Assembly (NCBI RefSeq): GCF_013620795.1
Contig: NZ_LGLW01000005.1
Span: forward strand, 124,001-188,000
DNA: 64,000 bases
Direction: 5' to 3'
Origin: Pseudomonas sp. Q2-TVG4-2
Lineage (GTDB): Bacteria; Pseudomonadota; Gammaproteobacteria; Pseudomonadales; Pseudomonadaceae
The translations under genes were made by a program, and so were the position numbers. Below are positions 36,312 to 46,915 of the stretch, piece by piece. The stretch's first letter is position 1. Each line of letters opens with the position of its first letter. A model generated the notes under the pieces. The model was not told where the DNA came from. It was given only the letters and a program-made list of their open reading frames with translations, and ran no database searches.

Positions 36312-37319
36312 ATGACCGTAAAAGTAGGCATCAATGGCTTTGGCCGCATTGGCCGTTTGGCGCTTCGCGCCGCCTGGGGCTGGCCGGAGCTGGAATTCGT
36401 TCGGGTAAACGATCCGGCCGGCGACGCCGCCACCCATGCGCACCTGCTCAACTTCGACTCGGTCCACGGCCGCTGGCAACACGAAGCGAGCAGTGACGAT
36501 GATTGCCTGTTGATCGAGGGTAAGCGGATCCTCGTGACCGCCAACAAGGCGATTGCAGACACCGACTGGTCCGACTGCGATCTGGTGATCGAGGCCAGCG
36601 GCAAAATGAAGACCGTTGAAGTACTGCAAGGCTATCTGGACCAAGGCGTGAAGCGCGTTGTGGTCAGCGCGCCGGTCAAGGAAGCCGGAGCGCTCAATAT
36701 CGTCATGGGCGTCAACGACCAGCTGTTCGATCCGGCGCTCCACCGCATCGTCACCGCCGCGTCCTGCACCACGAACTGCCTGGCGCCGGTGGTCAAGGTG
36801 ATCCATGAGCATCTGGGCATCCGTCATGGGTCGATCACCACCATCCATGACCTGACCAATACCCAGAGCATTCTCGATCAGCCGCACAAGGATCTGCGGC
36901 GGGCTCGCGCCTCCGGCATGAGCCTGATTCCGACTACTACCGGTTCGGCGACCGCGATTGCGGAGATCTTTCCGGAACTACGTGGAAAGCTCAATGGCCA
37001 CGCCGTGCGCGTGCCGCTGGCGAACGCCTCGCTGACCGACTGCGTATTCGAGGTTGAGCGCCCAACCAGCGTCGAGGAGGTCAATCAGCTACTGCAGGCC
37101 GCCGCGAGCGAAGGCCCGCTAAAGGGCATCCTCGGTTACGAAGAGCGCCCGCTGGTTTCCATCGATTACCGCACGGACCCGCGCTCCTCGATCATCGATG
37201 CGCTGTCGACCATGGTCGTCAACGGTACCCAGGTGAAGCTATATGCCTGGTACGACAACGAGTGGGGCTATGCCAATCGCACCGTGGAACTGGCGCGCAA
37301 GGTCGGCCTGGCCGGGTAA
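36312..37319 (+). CDS. Arsenic-operon glyceraldehyde-3-phosphate dehydrogenase
   Basis: This 335-residue GAPDH has the NAD motif [10 protein letters not shown], catalytic Cys152 (ASCTTNC) and His179 ([10 protein letters not shown]). In ars operons such enzymes use arsenate in place of phosphate to make 1-arseno-3-phosphoglycerate, which ArsJ exports. Adjacent arsJ, 30 bp downstream, supports this role over central glycolysis. Confidence 0.93.
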   Translation: MTVKVGINGFGRIGRLALRAAWGWPELEFVRVNDPAGDAATHAHLLNFDSVHGRWQHEASSDDDCLLIEGKRILVTANKAIADTDWSDCDLVIEASGKMKTVEVLQGYLDQGVKRVVVSAPVKEAGALNIVMGVNDQLFDPALHRIVTAASCTTNCLAPVVKVIHEHLGIRHGSITTIHDLTNTQSILDQPHKDLRRARASGMSLIPTTTGSATAIAEIFPELRGKLNGHAVRVPLANASLTDCVFEVERPTSVEEVNQLLQAAASEGPLKGILGYEERPLVSIDYRTDPRSSIIDALSTMVVNGTQVKLYAWYDNEWGYANRTVELARKVGLAG

Positions 37320-37349
37320 TCGAGTCCCCCAACGCAACAGGATCGTCCT

Positions 37350-38582
37350 ATGCACGCCCTCTCCCGCCTCGCGCCCGAGGTTCGCCAGTACCTGCTGGTG
37401 ACCGGCAACTACTGGGCCTTCACCCTGACCGACGGTGCGCTGCGGATGCTGGTCGTGCTGCACTTCCATGCGCTGGGCTATACGCCGCTGCAGATTGCCG
37501 CGCTGTTTCTCTTCTACGAGATATTCGGCGTAATCACCAATCTGATCGGCGGCTATCTGGGCGCGCGGCTGGGACTCAATCGCACCATGAACATCGGCCT
37601 TGCCATGCAGGTGGTGGCATTGCTGATGCTGACGATGCCTGCTGCGTGGTTGACGATACCCTGGGTGATGGCGGCGCAAGCACTGTCGGGTATCGCCAAA
37701 GACCTGAACAAGATGAGTGCCAAGAGCTCCATCAAGCTCCTGGTGCCGGACGGTCAGCAAGGCACGCTATATAGGTGGGTGGCGGTTCTCACTGGGTCGA
37801 AGAATGCGCTCAAGGGCGTGGGGTTTTTCCTAGGCGGTGCCTTGCTCGCGGGCGTTGGTTTTCGTGGTTCTCTGCTGGCCATGGCGACGGCATTGGCCCT
37901 GATCTGGGTCGCCAGCCTGTTCCTGCTGAAGAAAGACCTGGGCAAAGCCAAGGCGAAACCGAAGTTCCGCGAATTGCTCTCTAAAAGCCGCGCCATCAAC
38001 GTTCTGTCAGCCGCACGGTTGTTCCTGTTCGGTGCGCGTGACGTCTGGTTCGTGGTCGCTCTGCCGGTTTACCTGTCTACCGTGTTTGGCTGGGATTTCT
38101 GGCAAGTCGGCGGCTTTCTCGCGCTCTGGGTGATCGGTTACGGCGTTATCCAGTCGCTCGCCCCGGCCATCACCGGCAAAAAAAGCGGCCAGGTCCCGGA
38201 TGGACGCGCGGCTTTTATCTGGGCTCTGCTGCTGGCCGGCCTGCCAGCGAGCATTGCGCTGGGGCTAGGCACCGGGCTGTCGCCCCAGACGGTGCTACTC
38301 GGCGGCCTTCTGCTATTCGGCGCGTTGTTCGCGGTAAATTCATCGCTGCACAGCTACCTCATCGTCTCCTATGCGAAGGCCGATGGCGTGTCGCTGGATG
38401 TCGGCTTCTACTACATGTCCAACGCCATGGGCCGGCTGCTGGGTACGTTGTTGTCCGGCTGGGTCTATCAGCGCTACGGCCTTGAAGCCTGCCTCTGGAT
38501 ATCGAGCGCCTTCGTGCTGCTTGCCGCATTGATATCGGTGGGCCTGCCCCGGCACATCCAGGCAGCCCCATCGGCCAATTGA
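37350..38582 (+). CDS. arsJ: Organoarsenical efflux permease ArsJ (MFS)
   Basis: This 410-residue twelve-helix MFS protein matches ArsJ in length and in pairing with a GAPDH gene. Characteristic pieces are NYWAFTLTDGALRMLVVLHF, KDLNKMSAKSSIK and DVGFYYMSNAMGRL. It exports 1-arseno-3-phosphoglycerate, which then breaks down to arsenate outside the cell, so resistance to As(V) is gained without ArsC. It is the last gene of the arsR operon and converges on ercS. Confidence 0.92.
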   Translation: MHALSRLAPEVRQYLLVTGNYWAFTLTDGALRMLVVLHFHALGYTPLQIAALFLFYEIFGVITNLIGGYLGARLGLNRTMNIGLAMQVVALLMLTMPAAWLTIPWVMAAQALSGIAKDLNKMSAKSSIKLLVPDGQQGTLYRWVAVLTGSKNALKGVGFFLGGALLAGVGFRGSLLAMATALALIWVASLFLLKKDLGKAKAKPKFRELLSKSRAINVLSAARLFLFGARDVWFVVALPVYLSTVFGWDFWQVGGFLALWVIGYGVIQSLAPAITGKKSGQVPDGRAAFIWALLLAGLPASIALGLGTGLSPQTVLLGGLLLFGALFAVNSSLHSYLIVSYAKADGVSLDVGFYYMSNAMGRLLGTLLSGWVYQRYGLEACLWISSAFVLLAALISVGLPRHIQAAPSAN

Positions 38583-38691
38583 ACGTGCCGATTACGGTCA
38601 GGTAAGCAAATCTTGCCGATGAGTCAGCTAATCAGAAGCAACGCGCCGGTTCACGCTCGGCCAGCACGGCCGCTTCCTGACGCGAGCCACT

Positions 38692-40425
38692 CTACCGGCG
38701 AATTGGCCGAGACCGTTCTCGGTGCAGATCGACTTCGCTTTTTTGCCAACGCTCGCGCCTATCATTGAGCAGATGGCTCAGGACCGAGCGCATCTTTCCG
38801 GCCTTGACCGGCTTGTTCAGCACTGGCACGCCGAGCCCCTGCAGTTGCCGGCGGCACTGGTCGCTGCGATCAGCTGTGACCATCACGACGGGAATCGACT
38901 GGCCGAAGTGCGCCCGCAGCGCAGTGACCACATCCCAACCCGTCACGCCTCGATCAAGGTGATAGTCGGCAAGTATGACCTCCGGCGGCGATCCGTCGAG
39001 TACGGCCAAAGCCGCCTGCTGATCGGTGGCGATCAGCACTTCGCAGCCCCACTGCCCAAGTAACGCCGCCATGCTGTGCAGGATGCTCAGCTCGTTATCC
39101 AGAACCAGCAGGCGCCGACCGGGGAGTGGATCGCCGAGCACCGGCACTGCCATCGGCGCCGCGGTTGCCGGCGGCAAGGGGTTGTCGGCAAGCGGTACAT
39201 CGATGCTGAACACCGAGCCCTGCCCCGGCTGGGAACGCACCTGGACGCGGTAATCGAGCATGGAGGCGATGCGGTCGACGATGGCCAGACCGAGCCCGAC
39301 TCCGGCGCGCTCGGCAGCCCGTTGCACACCTAATTGATTGAACTCGAGGAAGATCGACTGCATCTGATCCGCCTCGATGCCCCGGCCGGTATCCCAGACT
39401 TCGATCCGCAGGCTGTCGCCACGTTTGCGTGCGCCCAGCAACACTCGCCCTCTGTCCGTATAACGGCAGGCATTGCTAAGAAAGTTGCGCAAAATGCGCG
39501 TTAGCAGCCTGAAGTCGGTACTCAGCGCGTAGGCTGGGATGTAGTGATCGAAGCCGAGCCCTTCCGCTTCGGCCACTGACTGAAATTCGGAGACCAACGG
39601 CAGCAGCAATTCATCGAGGCGATAGACCTCAATGTCGGGTTTGATCGCCTGCTGGTCCAGCTTGGAAATGTCCAGCAAGTCAGTCAGCAGATCCTCCGCG
39701 CCTTCCAGCGCCTGGTGCGCGCGCTCGACAAGGTTCTGCTCGGACTCCGCCAGCTCCCGCTCGCGCAAGGTCGAGATCAGCAGGCGCGCCGCATTGAGTG
39801 GTTGCAGCAGGTCATGGCTGGCGGCGGCCAGGTACTTGTCCTTGCTGTGATTGGCCGCCTCGGCCGCATCACGCGCCTTACGCAGTTCCAGGGTACGTTC
39901 CGCGACCCGTTGCTCAAGCTGCTCGTTGAGTTGCAGCAACCGCAGCTGTGCCAGCTTGCGCTCGGTGATGTCAGCGACGAAGCCCTCGACCAGACCATCC
40001 TCGTCGGGCTTGAGCAGCAGGTTCATCATTACGTCGAGCGCGCTGCCATCCTTGCGTCGCAACCGGGTTTCATAGCCGAACAGCCCATGCTGGTCGCTCA
40101 GGACCTGACGGATCTGCTTCAGCTCTTGCTCACCACCGATAAAGAGGTGGTGGGACAGATCGGTCAGTGTCCAGAGCGCCTCGGCGGGGCTTTCGTATCC
40201 GAGCATGCGTGCCAATGCCGGATTGGCTGCACGGATGCCTTCCTGCAGGCTCGCCTGAAAGATGCCGTGCACGGCATGCTCGAACAACCACTTATAACGG
40301 TTACGCTCGGCTTCCAGCTCCTCCAGACGCGCCACCAGCTCGGGGTAGTGGCTCTTGCGCGCCGAGTGCGTCCCGAGCCCGAGCAATCCGGCCAGCGCGT
40401 CCGGCTGGTCAGAGTGCTTCGGCAT
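38692..40425 (-). CDS. ercS: Soluble PAS hybrid sensor histidine kinase, ErcS-like
   Basis: This 577-residue protein has a PAS domain (about residues 43-155), a coiled-coil linker, a HisKA domain with His204 (AASHDLLQPL), an HATPase domain (NACRYTDRGR, DTGRGI, GVGLGLAIV), and a C-terminal receiver with Asp487 (ILADYHLD). No membrane segment is present, so it senses a cytoplasmic signal. It overlaps the ercA stop by 17 bp. The order kinase-ercA beside pqq genes matches the ethanol-oxidation regulatory set of P. aeruginosa, so it probably controls exa/pqq expression. Confidence 0.88.
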   Translation of the reverse strand: MPKHSDQPDALAGLLGLGTHSARKSHYPELVARLEELEAERNRYKWLFEHAVHGIFQASLQEGIRAANPALARMLGYESPAEALWTLTDLSHHLFIGGEQELKQIRQVLSDQHGLFGYETRLRRKDGSALDVMMNLLLKPDEDGLVEGFVADITERKLAQLRLLQLNEQLEQRVAERTLELRKARDAAEAANHSKDKYLAAASHDLLQPLNAARLLISTLRERELAESEQNLVERAHQALEGAEDLLTDLLDISKLDQQAIKPDIEVYRLDELLLPLVSEFQSVAEAEGLGFDHYIPAYALSTDFRLLTRILRNFLSNACRYTDRGRVLLGARKRGDSLRIEVWDTGRGIEADQMQSIFLEFNQLGVQRAAERAGVGLGLAIVDRIASMLDYRVQVRSQPGQGSVFSIDVPLADNPLPPATAAPMAVPVLGDPLPGRRLLVLDNELSILHSMAALLGQWGCEVLIATDQQAALAVLDGSPPEVILADYHLDRGVTGWDVVTALRAHFGQSIPVVMVTADRSDQCRRQLQGLGVPVLNKPVKAGKMRSVLSHLLNDRRERWQKSEVDLHRERSRPIRR

Positions 40426-41572
40426 AGACCACCTCGACGTCGCGTTGGGTCGAGGAGCGCGGGTTGGTGAGGATGCACGGGTCCTGCATTGCGTGGTGGG
40501 AGAGGAACGGAATGTCTGACAGATTCACCCCGTGCAAGCCCAATGTTTCGTTGAAGCCGATGGCCTTCTTGAGGCTAATCAGGTGCAGCACGAGACGTTC
40601 ACGGATCTGTCGGTGACTCATCCCGCGACTATCGACGCCTAAGGTTTCCGCGACGACTTTGAAGCGATCCGGCGCCGCATCGTAGTTGAACGCGACCACG
40701 TGCTCGACCAGTACCGCATTACACAACCCATGGGGCAAATCCAGGAAACCACCGAGGCTGTGCGACATCGCATGCACCGCGCCCAGGATGGCATTGGAGA
40801 ATGCGAGCCCCGCCTGCATGCTGCCGAGCATGACCTTTTCACGGAGCTGAATATCGGCCGGGTTGGCGATCATCTGCACCAGATGGCCATTGATCAAGCG
40901 CATGGCTTCCAGCGCATGGGGATCGGTCAAGGGGCCATGGCCGGTGGAAACGAAGGCTTCGATGGCATGCACCAGCGCATCGATGCCAGTGCATGCCGAA
41001 AGGAACGGGTCCATGCTCAGGGTGGTTTCCGGATCGATCAGCGATACATCGGGCACCGCGCCCTTGCTGACGATGGAAAACTTCATCCGCTCTTCCTGGT
41101 TGGAGATGATTACGAACTGCGAGACGTCAGCCGAAGTACCTGCGGTGGTCGGGATCAGAATGATCGGTGGACTCGGCACCCGTAGGGTATCGACGCCTTC
41201 GAATTCGATGATATTGCGCCCATGGGCGACGGCGATGCCGATGCCCTTGGCACAGTCCATCGGGCTCCCGCCACCGACCGCGACGATGACGTTGCAGCCC
41301 TCGCTGCGATAGACCTCCGCACCGGCCATTACCTCCTCGGTGCGAGGATTAGCAGACACCTGGGTGTACAGGCAGTACTCGATGTTCTGACTGATCAGGC
41401 TGGCCTGAATATCAGCCACCCATCCAGCGATGACGACGCCGGGATCTGACACCAGCAGTACCTTGCGGGCACCGAAGTTTTTGGCGTAGTTGCCGGCGCT
41501 ATGGCGGCATCCGGCTCCGAATACGATTTCGGGAGAAACGAACTTGCGCTGCAGGCTGATATTGGGGCTCAT
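40409..41572 (-). CDS. ercA: Iron-containing alcohol dehydrogenase ErcA
   Basis: This 387-residue group-III iron-type alcohol dehydrogenase has the NAD motif GGGSPMDCAKGIG and metal ligands in GAVHAMSHSLGGF and DLPHG. The ATG at 41572 (MSPNISLQRKF) matches the family N-terminus; the upstream extension is not conserved-looking. In P. aeruginosa the homologue has a regulatory rather than bulk catabolic role in ethanol oxidation. It is encoded 126 bp after the pqqH-like gene and overlaps ercS, so kinase and dehydrogenase are co-expressed. Confidence 0.9.
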   Translation of the reverse strand: MSPNISLQRKFVSPEIVFGAGCRHSAGNYAKNFGARKVLLVSDPGVVIAGWVADIQASLISQNIEYCLYTQVSANPRTEEVMAGAEVYRSEGCNVIVAVGGGSPMDCAKGIGIAVAHGRNIIEFEGVDTLRVPSPPIILIPTTAGTSADVSQFVIISNQEERMKFSIVSKGAVPDVSLIDPETTLSMDPFLSACTGIDALVHAIEAFVSTGHGPLTDPHALEAMRLINGHLVQMIANPADIQLREKVMLGSMQAGLAFSNAILGAVHAMSHSLGGFLDLPHGLCNAVLVEHVVAFNYDAAPDRFKVVAETLGVDSRGMSHRQIRERLVLHLISLKKAIGFNETLGLHGVNLSDIPFLSHHAMQDPCILTNPRSSTQRDVEVVYAEAL

Positions 41573-41698
41573 ACAACGGCCTTGGTTATTTTTATATGTC
41601 CGGCAAGCGTACTGTTTTCCGTCACCAAAGCAATCCGCTAAAAGCCCCAGCATGCCGAGGAGAATGGCTGAGCGTGACGTGCGCCAGGCCCCGCCTGC

Positions 41699-43615
41699 TC
41701 AGCGCAGCACGCGCTGATAGAAGCGGCACTCCTGCTCCAGCGCGTCCGCCAGGTTGGCCGCCTGTCGGAAACCGTGACGTTCTTCTGGGTAGAAGCAGTA
41801 CTCGACAGGCACGTTTCGCTGACGTAACGCTGCCACCATCGACTCGGTCTGTTCGGGCAGCACGACGGCATCCTGCCCGCCCTGAAAGAAGATCACCGGT
41901 ACGCTGATGTGCTCCGCGTTATGCAACGGGGCGCGTTGACGGTAACGGTCGGCGTGACGCTCGGGGTCGCCGATCAGCCAATCCAGATAATCCGCCTCGA
42001 ATTTATGCGTGGCAGCTCGTAGTGCAAGCGGATCGCTGACGCCATAGAGACTCGCGCCGCCGCTGAAGCCTGCGTCGGACACCAGCGCACAGAGCGCGGT
42101 ATAACCCCCGGCGCTCGAACCACGAATGAACGTGCGCGCCGCATCGATCTGCCCGCCCGCCGCCAGTGCCCTGATAACGGCACGCGCATCCTCTACATCG
42201 ACAACGCCCCATTGCTCGCGAAGTCGTTCACGATAGGCACGACCGAACCCGCTACTGCCTCGGTAGTTGAGGTCGGTGACGGCGAAACCGCGCTGGGTCC
42301 AGTACTGGACCCGCGGATCGAATATTGGATAGCACGCTGAAGTGGGGCCTCCATGCAGGAAAACCACCAACGGTGGACGCTCCCCCTCCAGACTGCGGCA
42401 ACTGGCATTACAGGGTGGGTAGAAAAACGCATGGGCAGTTTCATCTTCCCCGGTGGCGAAGCTGAACGGCTGCGGGCGCGACAGCTGATCGGCCGGCAAC
42501 GGCTGTGACCCGCCAGCGAGGATGCAGGTCTCCCCGGTCTTACGATCCAGAGCCAGCACTGCTGGCACGCGATCGGCCGCACCGGCAATGCAGTAATAAC
42601 GCTGGTCATCCGCGGCCAACTGTCGACAACGACTGAACCCGGTCGCCAGCTGACGCTCATGGCCCTCCTGGCCCCGCTCGAACAGCAGGCCGTAGCCATC
42701 GACCATGCGTGTCAGCAGCAGGCCGCTATAGGCCAGCGGTAGATAACTGACTGTGCCCAGCTGCCACGGCGCTGGCGCGTGATCGAAGGCCGGCAAAGCA
42801 GCCGCGCCGGAGCCCTTCTCGTCGTCCACGGGTGTAAAGGCAGGAACCAGTCGATCACCCTGTTCACGCCAGGGCTGCCACCAGCCCGCGCGATCGCTCA
42901 AGCAGTAGAGCGTACCGTCCGCTGCAAAGCGCGGCTGTTGCAAGGATTCGCCGCCTTCCGCCCCGGCCAGGCATCTCGGCGTTTGCCATGCGCCATCACC
43001 GCCGCGTTCGGCCATCCACAGGCAAGTCGACGTCCAGGGCTGATCGGGGCGCTGCCATTGAATCCAGGCCATGCGCTGCGATTCGGCATCAATGGTTGGT
43101 GAAGAATAGAAATCCGCGCCTTCGGCAAGGACGCTGCGAGCGCCGTCGCGCACCGAGAAGCAGACCAGCCGATGTGCCACTTGCTCGTCGGCTTGTGTTT
43201 CCTCGACGGCCAAGATGGTCGATCGCACCGGATCGAACTGCAAATCACCGTAGCGACAATACGGGCGCTGCGTAAGCGCAACGGGTTCGGCTGCGGTTTT
43301 GTGGCCAATGGACTGCAGATAGATCTGCTGGTCCTTCTCATTGACGAAGGCCACCCCCTGATCCATCAGGCAAAAGGCCCCGCCGCCATACTCGTAGACC
43401 CGGCTGCGCAGCGATACATCTGCCGGCGTCACACAGACGGCGCGACCGGCTCGCCAGTACCACAGCGTACTGCGAGCATCCGCCGGATCGTATTCGATCC
43501 AGAACACCCCGCCATGGCCTGCCCGGATCTCAGCGAAGTCACGGCTCGCTGATGCGGCCTTCTCGGCGCTCCAGTCGCTGTGCCAAAAGCCATAGGGAAT
43601 CGCAGTCTTGGTCAT
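41699..43615 (-). CDS. pqqH: S9-family prolyl oligopeptidase-like protein, PqqH-like
   Basis: This 638-residue protein has an N-terminal beta-propeller (residues 1 to about 370) and a C-terminal alpha/beta hydrolase. The nucleophile serine lies in IRGSSAGGYTA, the oxyanion stretch is VVFLHGGPTSACY, and the histidine is in EERHGFR. It occupies the pqqH position just downstream of pqqE. It may help trim PqqA during PQQ synthesis, since no pqqF or pqqG is in the window. The trimming role is inference. Confidence 0.85.
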   Translation of the reverse strand: MTKTAIPYGFWHSDWSAEKAASASRDFAEIRAGHGGVFWIEYDPADARSTLWYWRAGRAVCVTPADVSLRSRVYEYGGGAFCLMDQGVAFVNEKDQQIYLQSIGHKTAAEPVALTQRPYCRYGDLQFDPVRSTILAVEETQADEQVAHRLVCFSVRDGARSVLAEGADFYSSPTIDAESQRMAWIQWQRPDQPWTSTCLWMAERGGDGAWQTPRCLAGAEGGESLQQPRFAADGTLYCLSDRAGWWQPWREQGDRLVPAFTPVDDEKGSGAAALPAFDHAPAPWQLGTVSYLPLAYSGLLLTRMVDGYGLLFERGQEGHERQLATGFSRCRQLAADDQRYYCIAGAADRVPAVLALDRKTGETCILAGGSQPLPADQLSRPQPFSFATGEDETAHAFFYPPCNASCRSLEGERPPLVVFLHGGPTSACYPIFDPRVQYWTQRGFAVTDLNYRGSSGFGRAYRERLREQWGVVDVEDARAVIRALAAGGQIDAARTFIRGSSAGGYTALCALVSDAGFSGGASLYGVSDPLALRAATHKFEADYLDWLIGDPERHADRYRQRAPLHNAEHISVPVIFFQGGQDAVVLPEQTESMVAALRQRNVPVEYCFYPEERHGFRQAANLADALEQECRFYQRVLR

Positions 43616-43655
43616 TTTGAACTCGCTAGACAGGCATAGATCGGATCGGACGACC

Positions 43656-44810
43656 TTACACCTTGAGGATCAGTTTCGATGCCTTCTCGTTGCGGAAGGT
43701 CAGCTCATCCAGCCCACTCGGGGCCTGCTCGGCCTCGGTACGCGCAGCGAGAATCGTGCCGTGATGGGCGGATTTGCTGCACACCGGGTCGGCATTGGTC
43801 GCATCGCCAGTGAGCATGAACGCCTGGCAGCGGCAACCGCCGAAGTCCTTTTCCTTTTCATCGCAGGATTGGCAAGGCTCGGGCATCCAGTCGAAACCAC
43901 GAAATCTGTTGAAGCCGAACGAGTGCTTCCAGATCTGCTCAATGCTCTGGTCGCGCACGTTTGGAAAGTTGATCGGCAACTGTCGCGCGCTATGGCAAGG
44001 CAGTGCCGTGCCGTCAGGGGTAATGTCGAGGAACAGGTTGCCCCAGCCGTTCATGCAGCCCTTGGGACGCTCTTCGTAGTAATCTGGGGTGACGAAGATC
44101 AGCTTGCAGGGATGGTTCTCGGCGGCGAGTTTGTCGCGCCACTCGTTGGTGATGCGTTCGGCGCGCACCAGCTGCGCCTTGCTTGGCAGCAGCCCGGCGC
44201 GATTGAGTTCGGCCCAGCCGTAGAACTGGCAGGTGGCGAGCTCGACGAAGTCGGCTTCCAGCTCCAGGCAGAGCTGGATGATGCGGTCGATGTTGTCGAT
44301 GTTGTGCCGGTGGGTGACGAAGTTAAGCACCATCGGGTAGCCATGGGCTTTCACGGCCCTAGCCATGGCGAGTTTCTGCGCGAAGGCTTTCTTGGAGCCG
44401 GCGAGCAGATTGTTCACCTCTTCATCGGCCGCCTGGAAACTGATCTGGATGTGATCGAGCCCGGCATCAGCAAATGAGGCGATCTTCTCCTCGGTCAAGC
44501 CGATGCCGGAGGTGATCAGGTTGGTGTAATAGCCGAGGTCACGCGCCGCCTTGATCAGCTCGGCCAAGTCCTGGCGGACCAGCGGCTCGCCGCCGGAAAA
44601 TCCCAGCTGCGCCGCGCCCATTTCCCGCGCCTGCCGGAACACCTCGACCCATTCGGCAGTGCTCAGCTCATCGTGGCTGCGGGCGAAATCAAGCGGATTC
44701 GAGCAGTATGGGCACTGCAGCGGGCAGCGATAGGTGAGCTCGGCAAGCAGCCAGAGCGGCGGACCGGGCTCGAAGCCCGGTTTAGCGAAGCTCGATCCAG
44801 AACCGTTCAA
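43656..44810 (-). CDS. pqqE: PQQ biosynthesis radical SAM enzyme PqqE
   Basis: This 384-residue radical SAM protein has the [4Fe-4S] motif with Cys29, Cys33 and Cys36 (RCPLQCPYC) and a SPASM domain with further cysteines ([24 protein letters not shown]). It links the glutamate and tyrosine of PqqA. The frame opens after a stop at 44816, so the only usable start is TTG 44810. A near-perfect TGGAGGT 5 bases upstream supports this unusual start, which lies inside the end of pqqD. Confidence 0.96.
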   Translation of the reverse strand: MNGSGSSFAKPGFEPGPPLWLLAELTYRCPLQCPYCSNPLDFARSHDELSTAEWVEVFRQAREMGAAQLGFSGGEPLVRQDLAELIKAARDLGYYTNLITSGIGLTEEKIASFADAGLDHIQISFQAADEEVNNLLAGSKKAFAQKLAMARAVKAHGYPMVLNFVTHRHNIDNIDRIIQLCLELEADFVELATCQFYGWAELNRAGLLPSKAQLVRAERITNEWRDKLAAENHPCKLIFVTPDYYEERPKGCMNGWGNLFLDITPDGTALPCHSARQLPINFPNVRDQSIEQIWKHSFGFNRFRGFDWMPEPCQSCDEKEKDFGGCRCQAFMLTGDATNADPVCSKSAHHGTILAARTEAEQAPSGLDELTFRNEKASKLILKV

Positions 44811-45057
44811 CGGCTACCTCCAGGAACGCAACGATGTCCTCCTCGATCCCTTCCGCATCGGGATAGCGCGCCTGCAGATCGGCAACGATGGCACCGACCG
44901 TGCGCGCACCATCCACCTCACCCAGCACTGCCGATGCGCTCTCGTTCAGCTTGATCATGCCCTCTGGATAGAGCAGCACGTGGCAGTCCTGCGCGGGCTC
45001 GAACTGAAAGCGAAAGCCGCGGCGAAATGCCGGAATCTTGGTCAGCATGTCAGTCAT
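44782..45057 (-). CDS. pqqD: PQQ biosynthesis chaperone PqqD
   Basis: This 91-residue protein binds PqqA and hands it to PqqE. It has the PqqD pattern [21 protein letters not shown] and [14 protein letters not shown] 45057 is chosen over a TTG and an ATG farther upstream because GAGGAG lies 6 bases before it. It ends inside the start of pqqE with a 29-bp overlap. Confidence 0.95.
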   Translation of the reverse strand: MTDMLTKIPAFRRGFRFQFEPAQDCHVLLYPEGMIKLNESASAVLGEVDGARTVGAIVADLQARYPDAEGIEEDIVAFLEVAVERFWIELR

Positions 45058-45101
45058 TGCCAGCTCCTCAGGCTGTGCGCCAGGTGCGGTCATGTTCGGG
45101 C

Positions 45102-45854
45102 TCAAAACGTGATGCCTTTATGCCAGACGCGCTCGCTCGTCACCGTATGGTACGGCGGGCGAGCCAGCTCGTAGGCCATGCTCATGGCGTCCAGCATGCT
45201 CCACAAGACGTCGAGTTTGAATTGAAGAATGTTCAGCATGCGTTCCTGGGCTTCGCGGGTGGTGTAGTGCTCCAAGGTGATGCGCAGACCATGTTCGACA
45301 TCGCGGCGCGCTTCCTTCAAGCGCTTGCGGAAATAGTCATAGCCAGACGGATCGATCCAGCTGTAATGCTGAGGCCAGGCGTCCAGACGGGACTGATGGA
45401 TGGTCGGTGCGAACAGTTCGGTAAGCGAACTGCTGGCCGCCTCCTGCCAGACCGCGCGACGGGCGAAATTGACGTAGGCATCGACGGCGAAACGCACGCC
45501 CGGCAAGACCAGTTCCTGGGAAAGCACCTGCTCGCGATCCAACCCGACCGACTCGGCCAACCGCAGCCAGGCCTCGATACCGCCCTCCTCACCCGGCGTT
45601 CCGTCGTGATCGATGATGCGCTGTACCCACTCCCTACGCGTATCACGATCCGGGCAGTTGGCCATGATCGCGGCATCCTTCACCGGAATGCATACCTGAT
45701 AGTAGAAGCGGTTCGCCACCCAACCCTGGATCTGCTCGCGAGTTGAGCGGCCTTCGTACATCGCACGATGGAACGGGTGATGGATGTGGTAGTAGTCGCC
45801 CTTGGCGCGGAGTGCCGCCTCGAACTCGGCGGGGGTCATGGCAGGGAGGGTCAT
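45102..45854 (-). CDS. pqqC: Pyrroloquinoline-quinone synthase PqqC
   Basis: This 250-residue cofactor-free oxidase closes the second ring and oxidises the intermediate to PQQ. Typical stretches are [31 protein letters not shown] and [19 protein letters not shown]. The ATG at 45854 gives the standard length; the upstream part of the open frame is not PqqC-like. It follows pqqB by 101 bp. Confidence 0.97.
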   Translation of the reverse strand: MTLPAMTPAEFEAALRAKGDYYHIHHPFHRAMYEGRSTREQIQGWVANRFYYQVCIPVKDAAIMANCPDRDTRREWVQRIIDHDGTPGEEGGIEAWLRLAESVGLDREQVLSQELVLPGVRFAVDAYVNFARRAVWQEAASSSLTELFAPTIHQSRLDAWPQHYSWIDPSGYDYFRKRLKEARRDVEHGLRITLEHYTTREAQERMLNILQFKLDVLWSMLDAMSMAYELARPPYHTVTSERVWHKGITF

Positions 45855-45955
45855 AACAGTTTCCTTACGGGGTGTTGTGCGGGCTGCCTTTTCCAGGTCG
45901 CGACGGCCGCGGCCACCCGCGACTGACTGTCCGGGTGCGCCGAGCACCGCTTGCG

Positions 45956-46867
45956 CTACAGCTCGATGCTCATGCCATCGAACGAGACTTCGATTCCGTG
46001 CTGGTCCAGCACCGCGCGCTCGGCGGAATCCTCGTCGAGGATCGGATTGGTGTTATTGATATGGATGAGGATCTTGCGTGCCTCCGGCATGCCGTCGAGC
46101 ACCTCGATCATGCCGCCAGGGCCGCTCTGCTGAAGGTGGCCCATTTCGCTGCCGAGCTTGGTCCCTACTTCACGCACGCGCATTTCATCGTCGCGCCAGA
46201 GCGTGCCGTCGACCAGCAGGCAATCGGCGCCGCGCATGATTTCCAGCAGCTCAGGGCTGACTTTGCCCAGTCCCGGCGCATAGAACAGCTTGCCGCCGGT
46301 CTTGCGGTCCTCGATCAACAGCCCGATGTTGTCACCCGGATGTGGGTCGTTACGGTGCGGCGAATACGGCGGCGCTGAGCTGCGCAGCGGGATCGGCGTG
46401 AGCGTCAGGTCCGGGCAAACCGGAATGGTAAAACTGCCCTCCAGCGCGATGGGGTTCCAGCGCAGGCCGCCGTTCCAGTGCTTGAGCATCTTGAACAACG
46501 GAAAGCCGGTACTGAGGTCCTGGTGAACCATGTCGGTACACCAGACGTCATGCGGGCAGCCTTCACGCAGTGTCAGCAGGCCGGTGGTGTGATCGATCTG
46601 GCTGTCGAGCAAAATGATCGCACCGATCGCCGTGTCACGCGGTCCACGCGCTGGCTGCAGCTTCGGAAAAGACTCCAACTGGGCGCGGATATCCGGCGAA
46701 GCGTTGCAAAGTATCCAATCCTCGCCGTTATCGCTGATCGCAATCGACGATTGAGTGCGGGCTTTGGCGCGCAAGGTCCCATTGCGAAGCCCTGCGCAGT
46801 TGGCGCAGTTGCAGTTCCACTGAGGAAAGCCGCCGCCAGCAGCCGAGCCGAGAATCTGGATGAACAT
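45956..46867 (-). CDS. pqqB: PQQ biosynthesis protein PqqB
   Basis: This 303-residue metallo-beta-lactamase-fold protein has the N-terminal zinc knuckle [17 protein letters not shown] and the metal-site region [10 protein letters not shown]. It hydroxylates the PqqA-derived di-amino acid intermediate. It follows pqqA across a strong hairpin. Confidence 0.96.
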   Translation of the reverse strand: MFIQILGSAAGGGFPQWNCNCANCAGLRNGTLRAKARTQSSIAISDNGEDWILCNASPDIRAQLESFPKLQPARGPRDTAIGAIILLDSQIDHTTGLLTLREGCPHDVWCTDMVHQDLSTGFPLFKMLKHWNGGLRWNPIALEGSFTIPVCPDLTLTPIPLRSSAPPYSPHRNDPHPGDNIGLLIEDRKTGGKLFYAPGLGKVSPELLEIMRGADCLLVDGTLWRDDEMRVREVGTKLGSEMGHLQQSGPGGMIEVLDGMPEARKILIHINNTNPILDEDSAERAVLDQHGIEVSFDGMSIEL

Positions 46868-46888
46868 GGGCAGCTCCCTGAAAGCAAA

Positions 46889-46908
46889 GCCCCGGTCAGA
46901 GCCGGGGC
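46889..46908 (-). other. Hairpin between pqqA and pqqB
   Basis: GCCCCGG and CCGGGGC form a 7-bp stem around TCAGAG right after the pqqA stop. There is no T run. A stem here would let pqqA, the consumed peptide precursor, be expressed above the enzymes. Confidence 0.75.
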
Positions 46909-46915
46909 GGATAAA

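Noticed and set aside
41573-41600. AACCAAGG just before ercA as a sixth exa box
   Set aside because: It lies within 15 bp of the start codon, lacks the flanking conserved bases and is better read as part of the ribosome-binding site.
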